From Pseudolabrys sp035718275 (GTDB lineage: Bacteria > Pseudomonadota > Alphaproteobacteria > Rhizobiales > Xanthobacteraceae): DNA of 64,000 nt. Positions 1-8,274 of the stretch are shown piece by piece (the stretch's first letter is position 1; each line of letters opens with the position of its first letter). The DNA lies in contig DASTHI010000031.1 in NCBI GenBank assembly GCA_035718275.1, forward strand, positions 186,001 through 250,000. The letters run 5' to 3'. The notes beneath the pieces were generated by a model. It was not told the origin of the DNA. It did not search any database and was given only the letters and a program-made list of their open reading frames with translations. The position numbers were made by a program, and so were the translations under genes.

Positions 1-184
1 GATTGTGATCGAGCCGAATGCCTTCCTTCGCGACGCGGTTTCCCGCTCCGTGACTTGCGACCCGAATAACAGCGCCGCAGCGTTCGCAGCGATGGACCAC
101 CGCCTCTTCCGTTTCAGTCGACTGCATCGCCACCTGGCAAATGGGACATGGACGGGGCTTTCCGGCTTTGGCGAGCGACATCAT
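1..184 (-). CDS. Partial small zinc-ribbon protein
   Basis: The reading frame is open from an ATG at 184 to the left edge, giving 61 residues with no stop in the window, so the C-terminus is missing. Two CxxC pairs, at residues 13-16 and 33-36, are spaced as in a small zinc ribbon. The segment between them is acidic and the part after them is basic. A second ATG at 181 is in frame and the ribosome-binding site is weak, so the exact start is open. I do not recognise the family. The zinc ribbon could bind nucleic acid or act in protein-protein contact; its role is unknown. It lies just downstream of the membrane protein at 247-621 on the same strand. Confidence 0.55.
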   Translation of the reverse strand, partial: MMSLAKAGKPRPCPICQVAMQSTETEEAVVHRCERCGAVIRVASHGAGNRVAKEGIRLDHN

Positions 185-246
185 GGGCAATACCTATACC
201 CGCCGGAGATTGAGTCGATTACGGACTTCTACCTATTCGGCCGGCG

Positions 247-621
247 CTAGTTGTACCGCTCGGCAAACGAAAAAATCATGGCGGAGACCCACATCCCGAT
301 GGAGATGGCGGCCGTCCACCTTGCAAATGTCAGGTAAGTTTCGCCTAAAACGGTCGCGCTCGCCCATTGCGCGTAGGCTTCCGGCGGCCTGTGTTCCTTG
401 GGTAGATTGAGCCAAAGTTCGGTCCGACGATAGCTCTTGGTTCGTGCCTCGTATGCCTTGAGAATCAGAATGCCCGACATGAGGATGGTCAGGAAACCGC
501 CGGCCTTGAATGCCAGGCTTGGCTCGAAGGACATCCCGATCATCACGCAAAAAATTGCGAGCGAGCCAAAGCCGCAGGCGCGCAACACGATTTCGTATGC
601 AAGACGCCTCATGTGCTGCAT
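247..621 (-). CDS. Small membrane protein, three predicted helices
   Basis: This is a 124-residue protein with hydrophobic segments at about residues 13-31, 37-54 and 99-118. Between the second and third lies a charged loop rich in Arg, Lys and Glu. The ATG at 621 is preferred because a GAAGGA Shine-Dalgarno sequence sits seven bases before it; a second ATG at 612 is possible. The family is not recognised beyond being a conserved-looking inner-membrane protein. It runs in the same direction as two further small membrane proteins upstream, about 110 bases away, so they may form one transcription unit. Confidence 0.6.
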   Translation of the reverse strand: MQHMRRLAYEIVLRACGFGSLAIFCVMIGMSFEPSLAFKAGGFLTILMSGILILKAYEARTKSYRRTELWLNLPKEHRPPEAYAQWASATVLGETYLTFARWTAAISIGMWVSAMIFSFAERYN

Positions 622-730
622 CGGGTGATCCTTCGGCTGGTCGCGTCGAACAGGCACGATCAGCATTGAAACGCCCGGCGGGCGATTAAGTAGCAGCCCC
701 GGAGCAACTATACCGGCGCTCCTGAACGGT

Positions 731-1057
731 TCAAAGACCGATCTCGAGGAAATTGCCGACCGCCGGCAAGGTGAGCAACGCCGTGCCGGCAAGCCAGATC
801 CATAGCGAGACGACGCTCGAGTCCTCTGTAAGCTGCATGTAGCGCTCGTAAAGCGCGGCGGGGATGCCGCCGAGGATCACAGTCGCGGTCGAAACCATGA
901 GCGATGAAAACATCAATGTCAGCCCGGTGCTGCCGAACAGGAGCGTCGGTGCAAGAACTTGAACGTGGATCAGCGCAAAGAGCAGCCACACTTGATTGAA
1001 AAGGCCATTGATCATTCCGAAAAATGCAATGCCGATATAGTAAAATTGGCGTTCCAT
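731..1057 (-). CDS. Small hydrophobic membrane protein
   Basis: The 108-residue product is almost entirely hydrophobic, with about three membrane helices: one near the N-terminus after a short basic start, one around residues 40-65 and one near the C-terminus. The ATG at 1057 begins eight bases after the stop of the upstream membrane protein, so the two are probably translationally coupled. No catalytic motif is visible and the function is unknown. The pairing suggests a small membrane complex, which is inference from spacing alone. Confidence 0.6.
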   Translation of the reverse strand: MERQFYYIGIAFFGMINGLFNQVWLLFALIHVQVLAPTLLFGSTGLTLMFSSLMVSTATVILGGIPAALYERYMQLTEDSSVVSLWIWLAGTALLTLPAVGNFLEIGL

Positions 1058-1065
1058 GAGCGGCC

Positions 1066-1371
1066 TCAACTGCGAGAGGAGACGGCGCCCGCGAGAAGAA
1101 GAAGGTAGAGCAGGCCGACCCGCAGCCAAAACAGCCAGACCACGCCGAAAAGCCAGACCACGACGGGCGCCGCGGCCTTGGGCGTGACGATCGCAACGAT
1201 AGCGACAACCGGATCAGTCAGGCGGCAAAATGCGCGCCAGATGTAATTTGTCGACTCGGGCTGGACGAGAAGGCCAAGCAGAGCCCTCCCCAGCAAGGTA
1301 TACATCAACGCTGCCAGGATGAAGTTCGGCAGGTGGAAGTACCACAGGCTCACCAATCCGCCGCCACTCAC
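1066..1371 (-). CDS. YggT-like small membrane protein
   Basis: The product is about 101 residues. It has an N-terminal helix, then a segment reading roughly RxxCRLTDPVV, then two more helices. The TDP-plus-hydrophobic pattern recalls the YggT family of small membrane proteins, but the match is partial. I chose the GTG at 1371 because GGGGGA lies four bases upstream; a TTG at 1383 in the same frame has poorer spacing. It is the first gene of a pair with 731-1057. The function is unknown. Confidence 0.5.
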   Translation of the reverse strand: MSGGGLVSLWYFHLPNFILAALMYTLLGRALLGLLVQPESTNYIWRAFCRLTDPVVAIVAIVTPKAAAPVVVWLFGVVWLFWLRVGLLYLLLLAGAVSSRS

Positions 1372-1441
1372 GATTTCCCCCAAGCCCCTCTCAGTGCAAT
1401 TACGGCCCGCGAGCTCGCACTACATCAGTGGATGGTGCATG

Positions 1442-1473
1442 CGCAAGAAAGAAGCGGGGCCCGCAGGCCCCGC
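1442..1473 (-). terminator. Rho-independent terminator of the symporter operon
   Basis: On the minus strand an 8-bp GC-only stem (GCGGGGCC/GGCCCCGC, four-base loop) is followed by TTCTTTCTT. It lies about 25 bases after the stop codon of the sodium-solute symporter, as expected for the end of that operon. Confidence 0.8.
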
Positions 1474-1498
1474 ACCGCTTTCCAACATGCGTGCGCAA

Positions 1499-3475
1499 TC
1501 AAGTCTTTTCTTCGAGTATCGTTCGTCCACGCGGCTTGCGGATTTCGTCCACATAAGCCTGCATTTCCCTGGACGGCTCCTTGCCCATGAGGCTGACGAT
1601 GATGATCACCGCAAAGCCGACCGGCACTCCCAACAACCCGCATGCGATGTTGTTGAGATTGAACCACCCAACCTTATTGGCGAGCGGGTGCGCCAGCGTC
1701 GGCCAGATCTCCATGGCATTGGGCGCCGCCATGGCTTTGGCGATATCTACGAGCGGTGCGCCTGTTGCCGGGCTGAGCATCGAGGTCATGCCGAAATACT
1801 TCACGCCATAACCCGGGAAGTAGCGGGTTACGAGCAAGTAGAACAGGCAAAGGCCGAAACCCGCGATCATGCCTGCGACCGCGCCTGCGGCCGTTGTGCG
1901 CTTCCACCAGATTCCCATCACGAGTGCCGGGAAATTGCCGGCCATCGCCAGTGAGAAGGCCCAGCCGACCATAGCCAGAATGTCGCCGGGTTTGGTTGCC
2001 GCGAGAGAAGCCGCTGCCACCGCCACGAAGAACAAGAGCACCCTGGCGACGGTCAACCGGCGAATGGTTGGCGCGTTGGGGTCAAGCATCTTGTAGTAGA
2101 CGTCATGGCTGAGCGCGTTGGCGATCGCGAGCAGCAATCCGTCAGCGGTAGAAAGCGCAGCGGCCAGGCCGCCGGCCGCGACCAGCCCGGAGATCACGTA
2201 TGGCAGTCCGGCAATTTCCGGCGTCGACAACACGATCACGTCCGTGTTGATCACGAAGTCCTGCAGCCGAACGACCCCCGGATGTCCGGCGATCGCCTTG
2301 CAGGCAGCGACGATTGCATCGACACTGGCCGCGGGCTTGCCGCAGATCTGGATGAGGCCAAGCTCGCCCCACTGAAACAGCCACGGCCGCACCTGCGTGA
2401 GATCACGGCCGATGATGTTCGTGTACACTTCCAGCTTTGAGAACGCCGCATAGGCCGGCGCCGAGAAGTAAAGCAGGAAGATGAAGAACAGCGACCAGGC
2501 GACGGACTGCCGCGCTTCACGCACCGTCGGCGTCGTGAAATAGCGCATCAGAATGTGCGGCAGAGATGCCGTCCCCACCATCATGCAGAACATGATCGCG
2601 AAGAAGTTGAACGCACTATAGTTGATGAACGGCTTGATGTGCGGCTTCAGGGCCGCTGCCGTGGTCAATCCCGTTGCGAGCAACTGCTGCTCTCGTGCCG
2701 TGATATCGGCAATGGCGGTTCCGTATGTGAGTTGCGGAATCGGAATGCCGTAGTGCTTGGTCGATAGGATCACGATCGGCGTCAGATACGCGATGATCAA
2801 CACGATATACTGCGCGATCTGTGTCCAGGTCACCGCACGCATGCCGCCCAGCATCGAGCAAAGCAGAATGCCCGCGAGACCGGCAAACACCGCGATCTCG
2901 AACTTCATGCCGAGAAATCGTGAGGCGATAATTCCGGTGCCATACACCTGCGCCGTCACATAGGTGAAGGAGCAGCAGACAAGCACGATGACCGCGATAC
3001 CGCGGGCGAAATTGCCGCCGAACCGGAACGACATGAAATCCGGCACCGTATAGGCGCCAAACTTGCGTAGATATGGGCCGATCAAAATCGAGACCAGGAC
3101 GTATCCGCCCGTCCAGCCCAGCACCCAGGTGAGGCCGTCATAGCCGAGCAGGAAGAGAGTGCCGGCCATGCCGACGAAGGAGGCCGCCGACATCCAGTCA
3201 GCGCCAGTCGCCATGCCGTTGTAGAAGGCAGGCACGCGCCGGCCGGCGACATAGTATTCGGAGATCTGCGCCGTCCGGGTCATGATGCCGATCACGGCAT
3301 AAACGAGGATGGTGAAACCGACGAACAGATATCCCAAGACCCGATTTGGCACGCCAACCTGTTCGAAGATGGCGAGCAGAATGATGAAGCCGATGAATCC
3401 ACCGGTGTAGGTGCCGTACATCCGCCCCAGATTCTTGATGAAGTCCGAAGTGTCGGCAGAAACTTGCGTTGCCAT
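1499..3475 (-). CDS. Sodium:solute symporter, large subunit (VC_2705/ActP-like)
   Basis: This is a 658-residue integral membrane protein of the SSS family, with about 13 helices across its length. The early segment GRRVPAFYNGMATGADWMSAA (about residues 78-98) matches the conserved part of acetate/carboxylate carriers related to ActP. Family members move organic acids into the cell with sodium. Carriers of the VC_2705 type are normally encoded directly after a DUF4212 small subunit, and this is the arrangement here (15-base gap). A GGGGGA site seven bases before the ATG at 3475 supports the start. An insertion in the middle (about residues 350-400) contains several cysteines. Acetate or a similar short-chain acid is the most likely substrate, by family only. 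Confidence 0.9.
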   Translation of the reverse strand: MATQVSADTSDFIKNLGRMYGTYTGGFIGFIILLAIFEQVGVPNRVLGYLFVGFTILVYAVIGIMTRTAQISEYYVAGRRVPAFYNGMATGADWMSAASFVGMAGTLFLLGYDGLTWVLGWTGGYVLVSILIGPYLRKFGAYTVPDFMSFRFGGNFARGIAVIVLVCCSFTYVTAQVYGTGIIASRFLGMKFEIAVFAGLAGILLCSMLGGMRAVTWTQIAQYIVLIIAYLTPIVILSTKHYGIPIPQLTYGTAIADITAREQQLLATGLTTAAALKPHIKPFINYSAFNFFAIMFCMMVGTASLPHILMRYFTTPTVREARQSVAWSLFFIFLLYFSAPAYAAFSKLEVYTNIIGRDLTQVRPWLFQWGELGLIQICGKPAASVDAIVAACKAIAGHPGVVRLQDFVINTDVIVLSTPEIAGLPYVISGLVAAGGLAAALSTADGLLLAIANALSHDVYYKMLDPNAPTIRRLTVARVLLFFVAVAAASLAATKPGDILAMVGWAFSLAMAGNFPALVMGIWWKRTTAAGAVAGMIAGFGLCLFYLLVTRYFPGYGVKYFGMTSMLSPATGAPLVDIAKAMAAPNAMEIWPTLAHPLANKVGWFNLNNIACGLLGVPVGFAVIIIVSLMGKEPSREMQAYVDEIRKPRGRTILEEKT

Positions 3476-3490
3476 TGTTCAATCCCCCGA

Positions 3491-3754
3491 TCAGTCGTCT
3501 TCTGCCACGCCGTGTTCGCGATCGATCTGATCCTGCTGTCTCGCGAATACGAACAGCATGACCACAAAGACGATCAGCGAGCCCTGCGCGGCCATGTAGA
3601 AGCCGAGTGGGAACTTCAAAATTGGGATCGTGATGTAATTCAGCGGCACCACAAACATGTGGATGATGTAGCCGAAGAAGACCCATATCCCGAGGTGAGT
3701 CAGCATGAGCTTGGTTGTTTTCTGCCAGTGCACTTCGTCGTTGGATTGAGCCAT
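3491..3754 (-). CDS. DUF4212 small subunit of the sodium:solute symporter
   Basis: The 87-residue protein has two membrane helices (about residues 17-37 and 49-70), a Trp near residue 10 and an acidic C-terminus. This is the usual form of DUF4212, the small partner of VC_2705-type sodium/solute symporters. The ATG at 3754 fits the family length; the reading frame extends further upstream but without family-like sequence. It is immediately followed by the large subunit, so the two should be co-translated. The spacer upstream carries a strong palindrome that could control the pair. Confidence 0.88.
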   Translation of the reverse strand: MAQSNDEVHWQKTTKLMLTHLGIWVFFGYIIHMFVVPLNYITIPILKFPLGFYMAAQGSLIVFVVMLFVFARQQDQIDREHGVAEDD

Positions 3755-3896
3755 GGGTTCGTCACCCCCCCTTGCCGTGGCGCGCAGAGTCACCAGCGCC
3801 GTTTGGTTTTGCCGAAGGGGGCGATTGCATGTGGTATAATCGGCGCCCGCGACGGCCGTCGGGCCCATCAGCGCGGGTCCGCGCAAAAAGATTAAC

Positions 3897-3934
3897 ACTG
3901 CGTAATTTTCGCAGTATACGACTTTAGTTGTATA
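3897..3934. promoter_or_regulatory. Two adjacent palindromes between divergent operons
   Basis: ACTGCG and CGCAGT form a perfect inverted repeat with a 7-base spacer at 3897-3915. It abuts a 20-base palindrome at 3915-3934 (TATACGACT, TT, AGTTGTATA) with only one mismatched pair. The site lies between the symporter operon (minus) and the unknown gene plus exonuclease-DUF294 gene (plus). The surroundings are AT-rich compared with the rest of the window. TACGACT-like half sites are typical of LuxR/NarL-type response regulators, and CrbR-type regulators are known to control acetate-carrier genes elsewhere. The regulator here is inference only. Confidence 0.55.
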
Positions 3935-4002
3935 GCAGGCTTGTAAGTGACAGAAATATCAACTGATCTCGGGATGGTCTGTTTTCACAGGCGCGTAGTG
4001 TG

Positions 4003-4608
4003 ATGAATCTACGGCACATTTTTGGCCGCCGGCCAGCCATCGCAACCGAAGCAGGCCTTGCCGAATTCATCGACGAGAACGCCGCCTTTCTTGTGCAGAA
4101 AGGTCTATACGAGTACTCGCGCGCCCGTGCCGGCCACTATGCGAAGATTCTTTTTGCCGAAGAGTGCTTTCGCGCTGCGATCGAAAACTCGCGCTGGCGC
4201 GCCTTCCCGCTCGGGCTGGCGATGCTGACCGAGATGATCGACGGCGTCTTGCGTCCGCATGCCAATGACCGCCGCACTTTTCTTGACCGCCTCTCGGCAG
4301 TTACCCTTTCGGTTTTTGATCGCTACCCTGCGCCTGCCGCATTGGGCGCCGAGACCTGGTCAGAAGCGCGCGGCGAACTGCTGCGCCAGATCGAATTCGT
4401 TGGCATGCATCCAGCCAAGGCGGCGAAGGACATTCCGATACGGTTTTGCGAGAGCTACTTCGCGCTGATGCCCATCCATGAAAAGCTGCGGGCCAGCGAA
4501 TTCCATACGATCAGCAATTATCTGCGGGTGACGATGTGCAATATTCACCACGAGTTCACAACCCGCATGGATGCACCGGCACTTGCACGCGAACTTCAGC
4601 CCGCCTGA
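4003..4608 (+). CDS. Conserved protein of unknown function
   Basis: This is a soluble, helix-rich 201-residue protein with no signal peptide and no clear motif. Aromatic and acidic residues are frequent in the N-terminal third, and a conserved-looking RRTF segment lies near residue 90. A GTG at 4000 precedes the ATG at 4003; either could start it, and no strong ribosome-binding site is seen. It is followed after 36 bases by the exonuclease-CBS-DUF294 gene on the same strand. It therefore probably belongs to that operon and shares the divergent control region with the symporter. I do not recognise the family. Confidence 0.65.
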   Translation: MNLRHIFGRRPAIATEAGLAEFIDENAAFLVQKGLYEYSRARAGHYAKILFAEECFRAAIENSRWRAFPLGLAMLTEMIDGVLRPHANDRRTFLDRLSAVTLSVFDRYPAPAALGAETWSEARGELLRQIEFVGMHPAKAAKDIPIRFCESYFALMPIHEKLRASEFHTISNYLRVTMCNIHHEFTTRMDAPALARELQPA

Positions 4609-4644
4609 AGTGCGGCTCGGTTCTCACAGTGCTGTGAGGGCGGC

Positions 4645-6774
4645 ATGGTCGTCAGCAATGCTACGCCGCTGATCGCGCTCGACGCCGTTGCACTCGACAC
4701 CGAAACGACAGGGCTTGATCCCACCGACGCTCGACTCGTCGAGGTAGGGGCAATTCGCGTCAAGCGAGGGCGCATTTCGTCACAAGATTCATTTCACCGG
4801 CTCGTTGCGCCAGGAATTCCCATTCCCGCATCGGCTACCGCAATCCATCACATCGACGATACCAGGGTCGCAGGAGCTCCAGCGTTCGCGGAGGTCTGGA
4901 CCGCCCTGAAAGATTTCATCGGTGACTCCATCGTGATTGGACATTCTGTGGGTTTCGATCTTGCCGTTCTTCAGGGCGAATGCAGGCGTGCGAGCCTGCC
5001 ATTCGACTCACCCCGCACACTTGATACTCGTCTCCTCTCCGAAGTCGCCGAGCCTGCCCTTGCCAGCCACTCGATCGAAAGCCTGGCGGCATGGCTCAAG
5101 ATCCAGTTGACGGACCGTCACTCCGCGTCCGGAGATGCGCTCACCGCGGCCAGGATTTTCATCGCACTGCTACCGAAGTTGCGAGAGTGCGGAATTCGTA
5201 CAGTGGGGGAAGCCACACTGGCCTGCCGTGGACTGACCAAGTTACGGGACGAGCAATCCCGCGCCGGATGGGTCGACGCGCTCGACTCGCCCGCACGAGG
5301 CGACGCAAGACGCACGCTTGCGCAAATCGACACCTATCCATACCGCCACCGTATCCGTGACGTCATGAGCACGCCTGCGCAGTTCGTTGCTGGCCACACC
5401 TCCGTAGCAAAAGCCCTGCAGCTGCTGATGCAGCGACAGATATCCTCGGTCTATGTTCGCCCGAATGACGAGGATGGACAGCCGCCAAGCACATCCGGAA
5501 TCGGCATCGTTACCGAACGCGACGTGCTGCGTGCCGTTGCGATGCATGGACGTGATGCGCTGGAAATGCCGGTCGCAAAACTGATGAGCACGCCGCTGGC
5601 AGCCGTTCCGGCCGATGATTTCATCTATCGCGCGATAGGCCGCATGAGCCGCCTTGGAATTCGCCATCTCGGCGTGACTGACGAGAATGGCAATATCATC
5701 GGAGCACTTTCTGCTCGCAACCTGCTTCGGTTGCGCGCTGGCGAAGCTGTCTCTCTCGGCGATGAAATCGACCATGCGAGCGATATTCCCGAACTGGCGG
5801 AGGCGTGGGCGAAGCTGCCCCACGTAGCGGCTTCATTGCTTGTCGAAGGCGTTGGGGCGCGCGAAGTCGCGGCTGTTATTTCGGGCGAGGTCGGCGCTGC
5901 CACGCGACAGGCTGCCGTCCTCGCGGAGAGAAGAATGATCGATGAAGGTCACGGCAGAGCGCCCTGCGCCTATTCCCTCGCAGTCCTTGGCTCCGCCGGA
6001 CGCGGCGAAAGTCTGCTGGCCATGGATCAGGACAATGCCCTGCTATTTGCCGAAGGCGCTGAAGCGGGCAGCGAGGCGTGGTTTGCCAAGCTCGGGAGCC
6101 ATGTCGCCGATATCCTGCATGAGATCGGGGTGCCCTATTGCAAGGGCGGCGTCATGGCGAACAATCCCGATTGGCGCGGATCGCTCACAACTTGGGGCGA
6201 TCGAATTAATCGATGGATTCGCGTCTCTAAACCAGAGCACCTGATGTCGGTCGACATCTTCTTCGACATGCGGCCAGTGCATGGTGAATCCCGGCTCGGT
6301 ATTGAGATATGGCGACACGCATTCGATGCCGCGCATGGCGACGTCGGCTTTGCCAAACTGCTCGCCGACGCTGCCGGAGGCGTCGAACCTGCAATCGGAT
6401 TGTTTGGACGCTTCAGAAGCAGGCAGGGCCGCCTGGATCTCAAGAAGGGAGGCCTATTCGGGCTCGTGAGTGCGACACGCGCCCTCGCGGTCTGCCATCA
6501 TGTGGTCGAGCGCTCGACGCATGCGAGGCTCCTCGGGCTCAAAGCACTGGGCATTGGCGGTGCACACGATCTAGAAGCGCTCGCCGAGGCTCAGGAAACG
6601 TTTCTGCGTCTTCTTTTGGCTCAGCAACTGGAAGACATCGAGCGTGGCGTGCCGCCCTCGAATACAATCGAGGTGAAAAACCTGTCGTCGCGTGACAGCA
6701 GCCGGCTGCGCGCGGCGCTTCAAGCCGTTCGCCAACTCGATGACCTCAAGCGTGACCTCTTGTTCAGCAACTGA
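4645..6774 (+). CDS. Three-domain protein: DEDDh exonuclease, CBS pair, DUF294 nucleotidyltransferase
   Basis: The 709-residue protein joins three parts. Residues 15-180 are a DnaQ-like 3'-5' exonuclease with all acidic and His ligands visible: D18 and E20 in DTETTG, D105 in HSVGFD, and H159/D164 in the third motif. Residues 238-365 hold two CBS domains, each with a VMST/LMST start, which normally bind adenine nucleotides. Residues 390-709 are a DUF294 putative nucleotidyltransferase (GSAGRGE at 449-455, then DQDN at 461-464) with its C-terminal helical domain. In other proteobacteria the exonuclease and the CBS-DUF294 protein are often separate genes near a DUF4212 symporter; here they are one chain. 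All catalytic residues look intact. A role in nucleotide-sensing control of carboxylate metabolism is inference from this neighbourhood. Confidence 0.88.
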   Translation: MVVSNATPLIALDAVALDTETTGLDPTDARLVEVGAIRVKRGRISSQDSFHRLVAPGIPIPASATAIHHIDDTRVAGAPAFAEVWTALKDFIGDSIVIGHSVGFDLAVLQGECRRASLPFDSPRTLDTRLLSEVAEPALASHSIESLAAWLKIQLTDRHSASGDALTAARIFIALLPKLRECGIRTVGEATLACRGLTKLRDEQSRAGWVDALDSPARGDARRTLAQIDTYPYRHRIRDVMSTPAQFVAGHTSVAKALQLLMQRQISSVYVRPNDEDGQPPSTSGIGIVTERDVLRAVAMHGRDALEMPVAKLMSTPLAAVPADDFIYRAIGRMSRLGIRHLGVTDENGNIIGALSARNLLRLRAGEAVSLGDEIDHASDIPELAEAWAKLPHVAASLLVEGVGAREVAAVISGEVGAATRQAAVLAERRMIDEGHGRAPCAYSLAVLGSAGRGESLLAMDQDNALLFAEGAEAGSEAWFAKLGSHVADILHEIGVPYCKGGVMANNPDWRGSLTTWGDRINRWIRVSKPEHLMSVDIFFDMRPVHGESRLGIEIWRHAFDAAHGDVGFAKLLADAAGGVEPAIGLFGRFRSRQGRLDLKKGGLFGLVSATRALAVCHHVVERSTHARLLGLKALGIGGAHDLEALAEAQETFLRLLLAQQLEDIERGVPPSNTIEVKNLSSRDSSRLRAALQAVRQLDDLKRDLLFSN

Positions 6775-6825
6775 CGAAACACAGCGGCTGGTAACGCTTT
6801 GCGTCGGGCCTTCGATCTCAGAGCA

Positions 6826-7539
6826 TCATCGCCACGGACAGTAGGCGACGCATGCGAATTCCGTCGGCCCTTCGACGGTAGGCACAGCTTCCCATTGCAG
6901 CTGACAGCCGTCTTCGGTCAATCCATCGCAGTACGGCGCAGGAGCATCGATGTAAGCGTATGGATAGTAATAGGCGGAACCCAACGCTATTGCGCTGAGC
7001 GCGCTCAGTGCAACGAAAGTCCTCCAGTGGCCATGCCGGTGCACCCGGTGGCCGCCACGCCATATCGAATAATTCCTGCCGGCGACCCGAACGTTCCTTG
7101 CGTCGCGAATCCTGACGTTCCCGAATTGCTTCGGCTGGGAAAGCCTGCGCTGCTGCATCACCTGCGGCTGCTGAGTTCGCGGCCGTTGAAGTTGCGGCTG
7201 TTGCGTTAGCCTGCGCTGCTGTATCGAAGGCTGGCCTGGCTGCGTTAGCCGTCGCTGCTGAATCGTTCTCTGCTGCTGCAGTTTGGGCTGCTGGCTCATG
7301 CGCGGCTGTTGAATGCGGGGCTGCTGAATCGTTCGCTGCTGCATGCGAGGGTGCTGAACTCTGTGCTGCTGGACCCCTGACTTGCGCCTGGACTGATCGG
7401 ATTGGCTGACCTGTGCCGAGAACTCCGTTGCACCAGGAACATTCCCTGCGGACCGGGCGTGAACTTGAAGGGTGAATCCAAGACTGAGCGCACTTGCTAG
7501 AGCAACCGCAGTCACAGCCAGGTCAAATCGTCGCTTCAT
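6826..7539 (-). CDS. Secreted Gln/Arg-repeat protein
   Basis: The 237-residue protein has an N-terminal signal peptide (cleavage near AHARS, residue 30). A repetitive middle (about residues 55-135) is built from short units such as QQPR, QQRRLTQ and QQPQ, rich in Gln, Arg and Pro and nearly free of acidic residues. The last third has a single hydrophobic segment and a cysteine-containing end (YCDGLTEDGCQ, ACVAYC). A perfect AGGAGG site precedes the ATG at 7539. The layout suggests an exported, strongly basic, disordered region attached to a small membrane-near or disulfide domain. No enzyme motif is visible. Binding to envelope polymers or DNA is speculation. The gene stands alone. Confidence 0.7.
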   Translation of the reverse strand: MKRRFDLAVTAVALASALSLGFTLQVHARSAGNVPGATEFSAQVSQSDQSRRKSGVQQHRVQHPRMQQRTIQQPRIQQPRMSQQPKLQQQRTIQQRRLTQPGQPSIQQRRLTQQPQLQRPRTQQPQVMQQRRLSQPKQFGNVRIRDARNVRVAGRNYSIWRGGHRVHRHGHWRTFVALSALSAIALGSAYYYPYAYIDAPAPYCDGLTEDGCQLQWEAVPTVEGPTEFACVAYCPWR

Positions 7540-7880
7540 GGCTTCCTCCTGCTTTCCCGGCCATATCGATGCGCAAGGGCGGGATGTTCGCGCCGCCGCC
7601 GAGGACTTCTAAGCAATCGCCGGCAATGTACTTTATTTAACTCAAGCGACCATTTATTTGTCGCAAATTTCTTGTGGCAATGTGCGTCAAATCTCAGTCG
7701 TCATGGCCCGTGCCTGCACACGTCAAGGCTTGATGGCACGCGAAGGTCCCAAACTGCGCGCAAGTGGCTCCGGCACGCTCCTCGGTGTCATGCACTTTGC
7801 AAACAGGTAAAGCGCGACCCGGTCGGGAACTGACCCGACGAAAATGGCCTAGCACATCGCTCGAACCGAAAGTTGCGCGC
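7540..7880. other. Intergenic region without a supported gene
   Basis: This 341-base stretch separates the repeat protein from the DUF3606 gene, both on the minus strand. It contains the AGGAGG ribosome-binding site of the repeat protein and an AT-rich patch around 7625-7675 that probably carries its promoter. No convincing small reading frame, hairpin terminator or repeat was seen. Confidence 0.5.
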
Positions 7881-8060
7881 CTACATCTTTTCTAGCGCAG
7901 CGTAGATCTTGCTTCGACTATTTCCGACGCGCTTGATCACACTCCGCACAGTGTCTGCGCTGACGCCGAACTTCCTTGCGACGTAATAGACCTCGGAGGC
8001 TTGACGCCCCGAGACGCGAGATCGATCCGCTTTTCCACGTTTCTGCTTGCTGTCAGCCAT
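7881..8060 (-). CDS. DUF3606-type small protein
   Basis: This is a 59-residue, strongly basic protein. After a Lys/Arg-rich start it reads as a helix-turn-helix-like segment (EVYYVARKFGVSADTVRSVI, about residues 22-41), which is the DUF3606 pattern. A GGAG site eight bases before the ATG at 8060 fixes the start; the longer frame upstream lacks family similarity. Such proteins are common and often multicopy in rhizobia, and their role is unknown; DNA binding is plausible from the charge and fold. It stands alone between two unrelated units. Confidence 0.75.
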   Translation of the reverse strand: MADSKQKRGKADRSRVSGRQASEVYYVARKFGVSADTVRSVIKRVGNSRSKIYAALEKM

Positions 8061-8274
8061 ATGAGATCTCCTTCCAACCACATTGCGAGGCAGCTTTAAG
8101 GATTCCCCTCCCCACTGAGACGACGACAGAGGCAATCGCGTCATCGGGTAGAATGATATCAGCAAGCTGCATCATTGCACCAGAAATCTGTATGATTTTC
8201 ATCGACCAACTGACCGAAGGCGCGAGACGCCCTTCTGATTCGAAGCTCTCGCACGTCGTGAACCGGAATCGATT

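Noticed and set aside
5..250. Plus-strand frame at the left edge
   Set aside because: The opposite strand encodes a zinc-ribbon with two CxxC pairs, which explains the open frame better.
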